Source of the DNA: Mytilisepta virgata
Taxonomy: Eukaryota > Mollusca > Bivalvia > Mytilida > Mytilidae
Direction of reading: 5' to 3'
DNA length: 64,000 bases
Assembly (NCBI GenBank): GCA_028015205.1
Contig: CM051512.1
Location: 4,586,755-4,650,754, forward strand
Shown here: piece after piece, positions 47,569-58,981 of the stretch
How the letters are laid out: every line of letters starts with the position of its first letter
How positions within the stretch are numbered: position 1 is the first letter of the stretch
Program-made: the position numbers and the translations under genes
The notes under the pieces: model-generated
Told to the model about the DNA's origin: nothing
Databases searched by the model: none
What the model saw: only the letters and a program-made list of their open reading frames with translations

Positions 47569-47702
47569 TATAGCATGTTCTTGAGGGGTATTTGCGAAAA
47601 ATACCAGTCTTGAGAATGAATTTCCCTCGCCTTACGGCTTGCGAAATTTAGCATTCTCTCGACTGGTATTTTTCGCAAATACCCCTCCTTAACATGATAT
47701 AT
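47569..47702. mobile_element. Hairpin MITE with GAGGGGTATTTGCGAAAAAT arms
   Basis: ATAGCATGTTCTTGAGGGGT...ATACCAGTC at the left and its inverse at the right, about 48-bp arms. A diverged half (GTATTTGCCAAAAAATACT) lies just before the SINE at 47190. Confidence 0.88.
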
Positions 47703-47710
47703 CTGCTCAT

Positions 47711-48122
47711 AATTTACCCATCAAGACTAGCTGGAAAGAACAACTGTGACTATTGAAGACAATCTATGGAATTTACCCATCAAGACTAGCTGGAAAGAAC
47801 AACGGTGACTATTGAAGACAATCTATGGAATTTACCCATCAAGACTAATTGGAAAGAACAATGGTGACTATTGACGACAATCTGTGGAATTTACCCAAAA
47901 AGACTAGCTGGAAAGAACATCGGTGACTATTGAAGACAATATATTGAATTTACCCATCAAGAATAGCTGGAAAGAACAACGGTGACTATTGAAGACAATC
48001 TACGGAATTTACCCACCAAGACCAGCTGGAAAGAACACGGTGACTATTGAAGACAATCTATGGAATTTACCCACCAAGACTAGCTGGAAAGAACAACGGT
48101 GACTATTGAAGACAATCTATAA
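47711..48122. repeat. 59-bp tandem repeat, seven copies
   Basis: Unit AATTTACCCATCAAGACTAG, CTGGAAAGAACAACGGTGAC, TATTGAAGACAATCTATGG. Copies are highly alike with point differences and one small deletion. It starts directly at the edge of the hairpin MITE at 47569-47702. Confidence 0.96.
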
Positions 48123-48601
48123 TATAGCATGTCAGTGGTCTACGAATCATCACAGGTAGCAACCAACCCAACCACAAGGCAAGCACAAAAAAATGCCATT
48201 AATGCATACTGCATGAGTTGTAAAATATTCAACGACTGGTCTTACTTATTACAGGGATTTTTCCAACATTTCACAGTGTCCACTAAAGGGCTCATTTAAA
48301 CTGGGAAATGATATTATAAATCATGCAGAATTTTAATAAGTACCGACGTACTCCACTAATTCTGGTTCCCAATTATCCGATTTTGGTGTAAAAGCGTCTC
48401 AAACTGGCATTAAATGGCCATTCGGAAACCACACTAATAAAAATTTTTCCAATTTCATTACAATTCTAAATATTTTCAGCCGCATGTATAAAAAAATAAT
48501 ATTTGTAAACAGAATATGCGCTAAATAAATGAGATTACTGAAATGATTTTTGGATGACGACACATCATATCAAAATGTGAGTTCAACATTGAAGTATGTC
48601 G

Positions 48602-48883
48602 TTAAGGTGGTACCCAATACCTTGACTAAAATAAATTTGGCTCGTTTAATTTTCATAAAATTTTTAGGAAATATTTACTTTGACCTGTTGACATAAATGT
48701 TGATTTGTTTTAGTAAATAGAATTTCAAACTTCGCAGGAATAATTTCATTGAATATATAGCAGTTTTGCAAACATCAATTTTGATCATAGAGAAGCTTAA
48801 TTTCTCTTTACTTATTAAATTTCATTAAAACGCTCTGGTGATTTTTAAGAGTTATCTCCCTGTAGTGTTGGGTACCACCTTAA
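48602..48883. mobile_element. TTAA-flanked MITE 'AAGGTGGTACC' (copy 2)
   Basis: TTAAGGTGGTACCCAATACC at the left, GTGTTGGGTACCACCTTAA at the right; interior matches 28434-28714 in the opposite orientation (CAAACTTCGCAGGAATAATT, ATAGCAGTTTTGCAAACATC). Confidence 0.9.
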
Positions 48884-49472
48884 ACTGTTTTTATTTGATA
48901 AGACGAGATCATATCGACGTTCGATTCAGAAATTGTGCTTTAATTAATTACCTGGTTAATAAGACGATACAGCTTATTACGATAAAACAGGTACGTTTTT
49001 ATGATCAATTATCAGAAGCTGAACACACGGTATTTATATGCACTGCATGTTATGACCCCAGTATAATTGAGCATTAAACAGACTTAATCACCATCTTACT
49101 TGTTACAAAAAACTCTAAATTTATTGGAGATTTAATTATCAAACTATAGCCTATTTTAATACATATCTGAATGAAGGCTATGTATTGTGGACTCTAATGC
49201 TTCCTAAATGAAAAAAATGCAAATTCTCAGAAATTGAGCTTACAACGCATACATGGCATATGGCTTATAATAACACTCCCATAAAGAGTTTAATGCTATC
49301 TAGTCCACTGATCAAGTCAGAGTTCAATAGAAATCGACAGTATTCGTGAGAGTCCAGTTAAAGGCAAACATGTACAATTTTCAAATGACACCAATAGGAA
49401 GCATGTTTTACCCACACTAAGTAGACACTGTTCGATCAAACAATAAAATGAGCACATGAACCTATATTTTTT

Positions 49473-49567
49473 TCTTGTTTATTTGTTTACTATTCATATG
49501 TTCTCTCAAACTAAAACACCTATTTCAAATCCTATTTATTCCCTATTAGACCTGCGATCATCCTTAA
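49473..49567 (-). mobile_element. Truncated end of the TTAA MITE family GGATGTTCGCTG
   Basis: ATGTTCTCTCAAACTAAAAC to AGACCTGCGATCATCCTTAA matches the left end of 17280-17678 in reverse. The other end is absent. Confidence 0.75.
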
Positions 49568-49659
49568 ATCACTATTGTTTTCATTCAATTACGTAATCAT
49601 TTACATGTATATTGTTCGTATAGGTATTCATGTCAGAGATGGCCCATAACTGGTTAAAA

Positions 49660-50690
49660 AAAGTTATCCTATTCTATTCTATTCATTGAATTTTGACAAA
49701 ATATATAGTTGCATTGATTATGTCTTAAATAAATGTCATGAGTGTGCTAGCTGTACCAAGTCAGTCTATCCTGGTCCTCTGCTGTGTTCATGTCTGTGTT
49801 TTTTACTCTTTTATGTTCTTTTTTGTCCGGAGTTCTGTCAGTTGGTTTGCTTTGATTGTGATGACATTGTTGACCTTTCCTGTTATCCATTTTGTTGTTT
49901 TGGTTTGTTTTTATTTTTATTTCTTTTATTTCCTTTCTACCCACATCGTTTTTTCATAAAAAATGTCTTGGACCTGAAGATTTCACAAAATTTTATCTGG
50001 CTGCAAATCGATAATGATTTTAATTTGGGATTGATCACTTAGATATTCAGACTGCGGTACTTACATGTATATCTGACCAGGCAGAAAACACCTTAACAAT
50101 GTACCACGTAACACCTTAAATGAGATTGACCTTTTTGTGTATTGGCTTTTTGCCGTTAATTGATTTACCTAGACAGACAGTTTTTTTCACATCAAACGTT
50201 TTTATGTCACGGTAGGTTTATTTTGCAGTCACTAAATTACAGATATTCTGCATATAATTAGTTTTGTGTACTTGCTTCTAAGCTTGGCTGTAAATGATTT
50301 CTCCACGTGGGCAAATATCATCTATTTTATGCTTTTCGAGTTGAATTGGAATACAAGTAATAGCTTTTTCTTATACTTATAAAGAGTATAATTTTTTATG
50401 TATTATTAAATGTTCGTGATGTCATCACATTAAACTTTCCCTTATTATATGTATTATTACTACCTTTCAATAGATATATTACTACATAGTTTTTTTTAAA
50501 GTCTGTGTTTTGGTGGCTTTTTGGGCTGCTTCTTTACTAAAGGATATTCAAAGACTTAAATTTTTTATACTTGATTTTTTTTTTAAATTGCCATATTGAT
50601 ATATGTAATATTAGCCTGTATCATTAAAGTGCACTTCCGAAACGTAAGGGATGATATTTGACGATATGAAAGACAAATCAGTGATCTTCC
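49660..50690. other. Non-coding stretch with possible LINE tail
   Basis: Begins with CCTATTCTATTCTATTC (49666-49682), the same short tail motif as the LINE 3' ends at 19317 and 30990, preceded by GGTTAAAAAAAGTTAT. The T/G-rich ORFs at 49686-50042 have no domain and look like untranslated repeat DNA. Confidence 0.35.
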
Positions 50691-51133
50691 CCTCGTTGGG
50701 TTAGCCAATCAGATCTATAGTTATTCTTATTCAAAGTAAATTCAATCACTGTGTCTATAAATAGACCGTTATGTGTCTATTAATAGAATGCAGATGTACA
50801 GGTACGACTGTGTGAAACACGCTTTTTAAAGCGACAAACTAAAGCGCCTAATGAAGTTTTGTGTTTTATTAAACACCCAACGATAAGTTTAAATCTTTAC
50901 GACGGTAAACTGAACAAAAATTGTATGTTGTACAGATTTTCTCTAGTTTAGGTTATGCTATCCCGTAATCATGTACGGAGTTGCGTCCGCAGATCAGCTA
51001 TTCTACTTGAATGACCAATCAGAGGTCGTTGATCATGCATGCGTCCATCTCATGATGTTGGGACGTCCAATCAGGAGACTTTTTCTGGTCCTTTTTAACG
51101 AGTGGTTTCTTCTGTTTAGTTTTTGATTACTTA

Positions 51134-51157
51134 TCCCGTCTCGCATGCGAGACGGGA
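51134..51157. repeat. Perfect 24-nt palindrome, hairpin end
   Basis: TCCCGTCTCGC and GCGAGACGGGA are exact inverses round a central AT. AATAAATA follows. It resembles the terminal hairpins at 5591 and 43279 (GTCTCGC/GCGAGAC) and may mark the 3' end of an element covering about 50690-51165. Confidence 0.9.
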
Positions 51158-51189
51158 ATAAATATCACTGTATTAGAAGGTATATTCAT

Positions 51190-51622
51190 ATATTTGGCAG
51201 TAATGTGTTGGTGTCCTATAAGGAGTGCTAGGCACCTGTGACGGAGCACGAGAGCTGCATAGCGCGTCCCCAGGTGGCGGATAGGGGAGACCCTCTCGTT
51301 GGGGGGTTGTCAGGTTATATTACGGAAAGCCTGACCGCGGACCATATTGGGTAACGTGTTTGGAGAAAGCCACACCATACACGCTAAATATTGTGTATTT
51401 TTCGAAAAAGAGTAGGCCAATGTCGCCACAGAAGGCTAAATTATCCAACCCCACCCAACCATCCTCTTTTTCCAGTGGCAGTCAAAATTGGTTCCCCTTT
51501 GTGTCCTGTCCCACCCCTATTTGAATTGTTTGATGAATTGAACTGGTTCTCCTATTAAAGAAGGATGAAACATTTGCCACTGGACGTCAAGCAACAATCA
51601 TTCAATCAATGAATCAATTTAA
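51190..51622 (+). mobile_element. SINE/LINE-related repeat with (AATC)n tail (copy 1)
   Basis: CTAGGCACCTGTGACGGAGC, GGCGGATAGGGGAGACCCTC and AGCCTGACCGCGGACCAT match 55043-55437 in reverse orientation. The tail CCACTGGACGTCAAGCAACA plus ATTCAATCAATGAATC is the same type as the tail of the tRNA-SINE at 47217. Confidence 0.8.
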
Positions 51623-51689
51623 GGAGTGTGTGAGAAAATCAATGTTCGGTTTTAAAATGTCTGAGAACTCCGTTGCTGTATCATGAAAT

Positions 51690-52855
51690 AAATAGGATAT
51701 ATCCCTGTAGGGCTAATGTATCCACAATACATGTATCTCACACTATCATGAAAGAAATAGGATATATCCCTCTAGGGCTAATGTATTCACAAATACATGT
51801 ATCTCACACTATCATGAAAGAAATAGGATATATCCCTCTAGGGCTAATGTATCCACACATACATCTATCTCAGATTATCATGAAAGAAATAGGATATATC
51901 CATGTAGGGCTAATGTATCCACAATACATCTATCTCACACTATCATGAAAGAAATAGGATATATCCCTGTAGGGCTAATGTATCCACAATACATCTATCT
52001 CACACTATCATGAAAGAAATAGGATATATCCCGGTAGGGCTAATGTATCCAAAACATAGATGTATCTCAGAGTATATTGATATAAATAGAATATATCCAT
52101 ATAGGGATAATATATCAACACATACATGTATCTCAGAGTATCGTGATATAAATAGGATATATCCTGGCCTGTAGGGCTGATATATCAAATACATAGATGT
52201 TTCTAAGAGTATCTTGATATAAATAGGATATATCCTTGTAGGAATAATATATTAGTATCAACACATACATCTATTTCAGAGTATCTTGATATAAGGTATA
52301 TCCTGGCCTGTAGGGCTGATATATCAAATACATAGATGTATCTCAGAGTATCTTGATATAAATAGGATATATCCCTGTAGGGATAATATACATGTATCTC
52401 AGAGTATCATGACAGAAATAGGAAATATCCATATAGGGATAATATATCAACACATACATGTATCTAAGAGTATCATGACAAAATAGGATATATCCCAGTA
52501 GGGCTAATGTATTTAAAACATAGATGTATCTCAGAGTATCTTGATATAAATAGGATATACCCCTGTAGGGATAATATATCAACACATACATGTATCTCAG
52601 AGTATATTGATAAAATGGGATATATTCATATAGGGATAATATATCAACACATAAATGTATCTCAGAGTATCTTGATATAAATAGGATATATCCATATAGG
52701 GATAATGTATTTAAAACATAGATGTATCTCAGAGTATATTGATATAAATAGGATATATCCATATAGGGATAATATATCAACACATAAATGTATCTCAGAG
52801 TATCGTGATATAAATAAGATATATCCCTGTCGGACTATTGTATTCAATATATGCA
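51690..52855. repeat. 65-bp tandem array, about 18 copies, two subfamilies
   Basis: The unit contains ATAGGATATATCCCTGTAGG, GCTAATGTATCCACAATACA and CTATCATGAAAGAA. Left third (to about 52060) is homogeneous with 'TCTCACACTATCATGAAAG'; the rest has 'TCTCAGAGTATCTTGATATA' and 'GGGATAATATATCAACACAT' and varies in length. Long minus-strand frames are the array's translation. Confidence 0.96.
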
Positions 52856-52978
52856 TCTATCTATGGACATTTGAGTGTCGTATCTAATTTTAGTAATAGC
52901 TCGTTTTTGTTTTTTGGGATATGTTTGATAGTGAGGGCATTTAGATAGTGTTATGTATGACAACAAACTTGGTATTAA

Positions 52979-53019
52979 CCCCCCCTCCCCTCCCCCCCCC
53001 CCCCCCCCCCACACACACA
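52979..53019. repeat. C-rich tract followed by (CA)n
   Basis: Runs of C broken by two T, then a C18-19 run and ACACACACA. It mirrors the (GT)n-G36 tract at 16010. Confidence 0.9.
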
Positions 53020-53859
53020 AATAAACCTTACATTTAGATTTAGCTGCTGATTTATAAGGATAGTTTATTTTCATTGCTATGGTTATTATTAGAATATACA
53101 TATAAATATACATGTAGCTGATCGATTAGGTACCCGCTGGTCAATAGTTGTGTATGAGTGCTAAAAATCACAGAACGGATATTATTTCGTCTGTATTTTG
53201 TAATCAGATCGCTTGATAAGCATTGCTACGAAAAACAAAAACTCCGCGAATCACGTGGATAGACAAGTTCACTTAGCACGACTTCGAACAATAGTCTTGG
53301 AAACTACATGTTATTGCCTCAACGCGTGTATTTGAAATTTCCGTTTTGAGAAGATGGCCTCTTAAGTCTGTACAAATAAACTTTAATGTTGTTTATCAAT
53401 GAGATAACGGTTACAAGATAAAACCTTCCCGTAGTACTCATCAAAATTACAAAAAATTGCAGTTTATGCACAGCTAAGTGCAGATATCTTGAGTTGATGA
53501 CAATAAGAAAGCAAGCATATCTGTGTCGAAATGCAGGTTATTTTTAGTGCTCTTAAAATAACTCTTCTCTTAAACTGCTAAGGCTCCACCGATATTTAAT
53601 CAGTTTAATTTTGACCTAGCAGATGAGATTGACATTAACAAATAAAACGCAAGCCGACAGACAACACGTCGTAACAAAGAAGTACCTCACTTCCCCTCCG
53701 GTATGCAATATGGTTATTGTGAAATATTCAGCTTTGTGAATAGGGAGCAAATATTTTGGGAAAGAAGGACACTTTTGGGGAAAATCCAGGATTAAGTATT
53801 GGGTTAAAAAAAGATTTATGCTAAAACATGGAAAAAAATACTAAATGCAAAGACTTAAA

Positions 53860-54115
53860 TCCACGACAAATTAATTTTTTGTTTTATGGATTTTTGGATG
53901 GCAAAAATAGGTGCGAGCGGGCGAAAATCCCAATTTTTACAAAATTTTAGGAGCGGGCGAACAATTTTTATTTTTAATTTATTGAAAAAAGAAAAATTTG
54001 GGGCGAATTTTCAGCATTTTTGCAAAATGAAGCACAATTTTTTTTTAAAATTTACACAGTCCAAAAATCAGCGAGCCTAATTCCAAAGAAATAAAGATCA
54101 ATTTGGTATGGCATA
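53860..54115 (+). repeat. Interspersed repeat 'GAGCGGGCGAA...AAAATGAAG' (copy 3)
   Basis: GGCAAAAATAGGTGCGAGCG, TTTAGGAGCGGGCGAACAAT, TTGCAAAATGAAGCACAATT and CAGTCCAAAAATCAGCGAGC; the best-preserved of three copies. Confidence 0.7.
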
Positions 54116-54248
54116 ATATTTACTGGAATTCAATAAACGTAAAAAAAGTGAGGAAAAAATTCATGCAGACTCATCGACAAATATATGAAGAATCCGACAT
54201 TACTTCATTGTCCTTCACAAATAAAAATGGTTCTCCCTGTCGCTCCTA

Positions 54249-54508
54249 TTTGTTTGTTTAGTTGGGGTTTAACGCCGTTTTCAGCAAATTTGGCAATTTC
54301 GCGGCGGCCAGTTTTTTTTTAAGGAAGCTGGAGTACCCGGAGAGAACCACCGACCTACGGAAGGAAAATTGGCAATCCTTGTCAATAAAGATCGGAGTCG
54401 AACACACCTTGCCGTAGGTGAGATTCGAACTCACAACCCCAGCGTTGACAGGCTAGTGATCATTAGAAGTCATGACGAACTACCTAGACCACTCGGCCAC
54501 CGAAGCCC
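54249..54508 (-). mobile_element. tRNA-derived SINE, family 2, intact copy
   Basis: Flanked by a 13-bp duplication CCTGTCG(C/T)TCCTA (54236-54248, 54509-54521). Read on the minus strand it starts with a tRNA-like head (box A-like TGGCCGAGTGGTCTAGG, box B-like GTTCGAATCTC). Then comes a conserved core with GGTTCTCTCCGGGTACTCCA and a tail with GCTGAAAACGGCGTTAAACC. The serine/leucine-type box A suggests the parent tRNA class (inference). The core resembles SINE cores common in molluscs. Confidence 0.9.
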
Positions 54509-55042
54509 CCTGTCGTTCCTAGCAAAATGTTTGGCATAAGGGCCTACCCGTGGTAAAATCAGGATATTTTGAAGCCACCGTGAATTATTTCTTAAATATC
54601 TAAAAATCTTAATAGCGACTGAAACGTACCCTAATAAAAGAGGCGGTACCTCATTTGAGAGTTAACCCTTCGCTTAATGGTTTTTTTCGCAGCCTAGGCT
54701 ATATTAATAGAACACATAATCAATCTGAGACAGAGCAATGAGTGATTAGAGAGAATTCGTTGGGGTATCGCTACAGAATTCTGAACTTTTTACAAGAAAA
54801 TAACATCTCGCCCCTCCGCAACACACCATGGCCTTTTTAAATTCTACAAAGGGCTCTATAAAAATAATTTAATATCAAATATCTTCGTTTATATCCGATC
54901 TTTCGTTTTTTCTGATTAATTCAACGCTGCAGCAAATAAAAAAAAAAATTTGTGATTGTAAAATCGGCGATTTACATGAACGTTAGCTGAACTGACAATC
55001 GCTGTCATGGATACGAAAGCTAACAAAGCCAAAATCACTTTT

Positions 55043-55437
55043 CTGATTGATTGATTGACTGATTGACGCTTAACGTCCAGTGGCAAATATTTCATGCTTC
55101 TTCAAGACGAGAACCAGTTCAACAATTTATCAAACATCATTCAAATAGGGTTGGGACAGAGGCTAACCGATTTTGACTGCCACTGTAAAACGGTGTTAGG
55201 ATAGATAGGGTCTTCTTCAAAATTGGGATTTTAGCTTGCAGGGAGTGTATCATTCTTCAAACACGTTACTCACTATGGTCCGCAGTCAGGCTTTCCGTAA
55301 TATCATCGTTTTTATGACCCGACAACCCCAACGAGAGGGTCTCCCCTATCCGCCAACAGAGGACTCGCTAGGCAGCTCTGTTGGTTCAGCTTCCGTGATC
55401 CATCACAGGTGCTTAGCACTCTATCTGAACATGCTGT
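55043..55437 (-). mobile_element. SINE/LINE-related repeat with (AATC)n tail (copy 2)
   Basis: Starts at the low end with TTGATTGATTGACTGATTGA then CGTCCAGTGGCAAATATTTC, and continues with GGTCCGCAGTCAGGCTTTCC and CGAGAGGGTCTCCCCTATCC. It is the inverse counterpart of 51190-51622. Confidence 0.8.
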
Positions 55438-55779
55438 ATAACGGATGTAAGTCTATTAGTATTTGCTTGAGGTCAAGTTAAAAAAAACGGAAATAGGAAA
55501 TTTGCAAAACGAAAAATTCCAGTAGTATATAAAAAAGAATCTTCTCATTTAATTTAAATTTAATTTCATACCAACAACACACAAAAAATAGTTGTTAATG
55601 ACCCAAAATTCAAATTCCAAAATGATCGTTAAAACTATCCCCGGAAAGGGTTGTACACCATGGAGATACTCATGAGTTTCCAGTATCGGAATATTAGCAA
55701 CTGAGTCATTGAAATTCTCATGGAGTTTTTAGGATCCACCAGCAAAGCCATTCATTCATTAATAATCAACGATCTAATG

Positions 55780-56130
55780 GATGGATGAATTATTGTTTAA
55801 CGTCCAGTGGCAACCAGGTGCATATCAGGACGAGAACATGTTGATATTGTAATGAATATGATCCCTGCTTTGTACTAGACCGACACGCTAAGTCGGATTT
55901 TTAATGTGCTAGTTCACGAAGTAATTGTCCGCAGGAAGACCTATCACCTCACTTGGACACATTATACGGACTCCGAGCCGACCAGTCTTTGGTCTGACTC
56001 CTAGATGCCGCGTGCTTGGTGGAGAAGCAGCAAATACCAATTTTAATGTCTTTGGTTTGACCCGGCCGGATTTAACCTGCGACCTTCCACACTCGGGGCG
56101 AGCACGCTACCACGAGACCACCGAGGCGGT
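55780..56130 (-). mobile_element. tRNA-derived SINE, family 1, full-length copy
   Basis: Flanked by TCAA(C/T)GATCTAATG (55766-55779, 56131-56144). The tRNA-like head is at the high-coordinate end (GAACCGCCTCGGTGGTCTCG on the minus strand); box B is damaged. The body contains a segment round CCGACTTAGCGTGTCGGTC absent from the copy at 47217. Confidence 0.9.
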
Positions 56131-56144
56131 TCAATGATCTAATG

Positions 56145-57116
56145 AAAATGATACAAAATTGTAATGCATATGATATACATATTTTGTCGGAATTTACGAT
56201 TCATCAGTGGTGCTTAAGGCCAAACATTTTGAAAACTGAAAACAGGACCTAAATTTCTGAAGAATGGATTTGAAGACTGCAGGCAGAGTTGACTAGCGAG
56301 AGTGTTTTTTTAAACTAATTGTCGTCCAACTGACTAAAGGCAAAAATGGCAGAATTGCACTGAGAAATCGATGTTACATGTGATTTTGTATTAGAATTCT
56401 GTTCAAAGTCTTTGTTGAAAATACAGTGGATCTTGTTTATGATCCATTTGCCATATCAAAAGCACTGTTTATAAAAGCAGTTCTACAACAATTTAATAAT
56501 TCATTGAAAGTGTCTACACATTAACTTACGTGGGAGATCACTAAAGTGTATATTTGTTAAAGGTTAATTACTGCCTTTCTAGGGACTGATAAAGCCTCAT
56601 AAAACGTTGCTATACACAACAACCAAAGCGGAAATAAACCATCATTTTACGGCAGAATTTTTATATAGGTTTCTATTATCAGTATTTTACTACTTTCTTG
56701 ACTTAAAAGGTTATAAGTTATTGTTTATAATTCCGCTAATGTTTGCTGTTTATCAACTATTGGGAATTCTCTGCCTGATTGGAAAACACATTAGATGTGA
56801 AGATCTGCCGTTATAGAGAACTAACATCAACACTTTACCATTGACCACCATCTATGTTTACTTATTGGTTATATGACACTAGGAGTTTTTTGTTGACATA
56901 CGGCTTGATAAAATTAGAAAATTTCTATTACTGTCTGCTGATTTACATCGTACATACTTAAATAGACTGACATAAAAAAATGTTCATATATTTACTGCTG
57001 AAAAAAGTATTTTCGTCACAAAATCAGTTTAGCTACAAGACTTAGACACAGACACATATTACTTGTAATACTCCTTGTTTTTGTTATATAAATCAATCGC
57101 TTTAACATATAAGATA
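56145..57116. other. Non-coding stretch, no feature recognised
   Basis: AT-rich; the 69-codon frame at 56607 is Phe/Leu-rich without domain features. Confidence 0.4.
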
Positions 57117-57535
57117 TTTACACCCTATAGCCATGGGTGTTTGAACCATAAAGCCACGGAAATGTGAACCCTATAGACAGGGGGGTTTGATCCCTATAGA
57201 CACGGGGGTGTGAACCATATAGCCACGGGGTGTGAACCCTATAGCCACGAGGGTGTGAACCCTATAGCCACGAGGGTGTAAACCCTATAGCCACGGGGGT
57301 GTGAACCCTATAGCCACGGGGGTGTGAACCCTATAGCCACGGGTGTTTATACCCTATAGCCATGGGGGTGTGAACCATATAGCCACGGAGGTGTGAACCC
57401 TATAGCCACGGGGGTGTGAACCCTATAGCCACATGGGTTTGAACCCTATAGCCACGGGGGTTTGAACCCTATAGCCACGGGGGTGTGAACCCTATAGCTA
57501 TGGGGGTTTGAACCCTATAGCCATGGGGGTTTAGA
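57117..57535. repeat. 22-23-bp minisatellite, about 18 copies
   Basis: Variants of GAACCCTATAGCCACGGGGG followed by TGT or TTT. Units differ mainly in the number of G and in GTGTGAA versus GTTTGAA. Confidence 0.95.
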
Positions 57536-57744
57536 GCAATCATGCAAATTATCATCATTTAACTTAGACATGCTTCTGAACATGGATTTCAGATCTGCAA
57601 ATTAAGTTATCTCAACATACTCTCGTTGAGAAAGTTTATTTATATATACAGTACTACAATTTAACTCCCTGTAGAAACATAGGTAATCTATCGATTACAA
57701 AGCTCACCTCGTAACGCATTATTATCACTAAGCCGTAATTGACT

Positions 57745-58850
57745 TGCACTTTTCAAAATTTTAAGTGCTCATCCATGCAGAAAAAGAAGGTCACAGCCAG
57801 CATCTGAACCATGCATCTTACAAAGCATCTCTGGATGCTTTGGTTGATGTGGTACTTGCCTGTTAGCAGGAATGCACTTTAGCCATTCTTCTGTAAGTGG
57901 TCATCCATGCAAAAAATATAGGACACAGTCAGCATCCAAAGCATGCATTGTGCTAAGCATCACTAGGTGCACTTACCATACCAATATGGTTGATGTGGCA
58001 CTTGTCAGTAAGCAGGAATGAACTTTAACCATTCTTAGGTTTGTAAGTGGTCATCCACCGGAAAAAGTAGGTCACAGCCAGCATCCAAGCATGCATCGTG
58101 CATAGCATCTGTAGGTGCACCAACCATGGCAATATGATTGATGTGGCATGTGTCAGTAACCAGGAATGGACTTTAACCATTCTTCTGTAAGTGGTCATCC
58201 ATTGGGAAAAAGTAGGTCACAGCCAGCATCCGAAGCATGCATCGTGCTTAGCATCTTTAGGTGCACCAACCACGGCAATATGATTGATGTGGCATGTGTC
58301 AGTAACCAGGAATGGACTTTAACCATTCTTCTGTAAGTGGTCATCCATCCGGAAAAAGTAGGTCACAGCCAGCATCCGAAGCATGCATTGTGCTTAGCAT
58401 CCGTAGGTGCACCAACCATGGCAATATGATTGATGTGGCATGTGTCAGTAACCAGGAATGGACTTTAACCATTCTTCTGTAAGTGGTCATTCATGCGGAA
58501 AATATAGGTCAGAGCCAGCATCCGAAGCATGCATTGTGCTTAGCATCACTAGGTGCACCTACCACACCAATATGATTGATGTAGCACTTGTCAGTAAGTG
58601 TGTATGGATCTTAACCATTCTTCTGTAAGTGTTCATTCATGCGGAAAATATAGGTCAGAGCCAGCATCCGAAGTATGCATTGTGCTTAGCATCATTAGGT
58701 GCACCTACCATACCAATATGATTGATGTGGCATTTGTCAAGAAGCGTGTATGGATCTTAACCATTCTTCTGTAAGTGGGTGCGGACGCCGACACCCACGC
58801 CGGGGGTATCACATAAGCCCCCCTCACTTTCGTGAGGTGAGCTAAAAATA
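57745..58850 (+). mobile_element. Satellite-bearing (pearl-like) element C
   Basis: About seven units of 146-147 bp (TTCTGTAAGTGGTCATCCAT at 58182, 58328 and 58474, with earlier diverged ones; TAGGTCACAGCCAGCATCCG; GTGCACCAACCATGGCAATA). Then GGTGCGGACGCCGACACCCA and a hairpin CCTCAC-TTTC-GTGAGG at 58822-58836, followed by GCTAAAAATAAAA. The 3' part matches element D at 15255-15305. Confidence 0.8.
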
Positions 58851-58981
58851 AAATGTCTGGGCATGATTTGTGAACATGGAACAAAGTTCTGTAAAGTTAA
58901 CTGTGATTTGTGACGTTGGCCTTTAAGGCAGAGCTTTTAACCTTTTCACGACACATCTTCTAGTGACAGACAACACTGACA

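Noticed and set aside
49686..50042. 118-codon ORF with several cysteines
   Set aside because: T/G-rich, hydrophobic, starts right after a LINE-type tail motif and has overlapping frames of similar length; no domain.
52343..52783. Minus-strand ORF of 146 codons rich in Tyr and Ile
   Set aside because: Translation of the 65-bp tandem array.
57117..57535. CRISPR-like array
   Set aside because: Units are directly adjacent 22-23-bp repeats with no unique spacers, in eukaryotic DNA.
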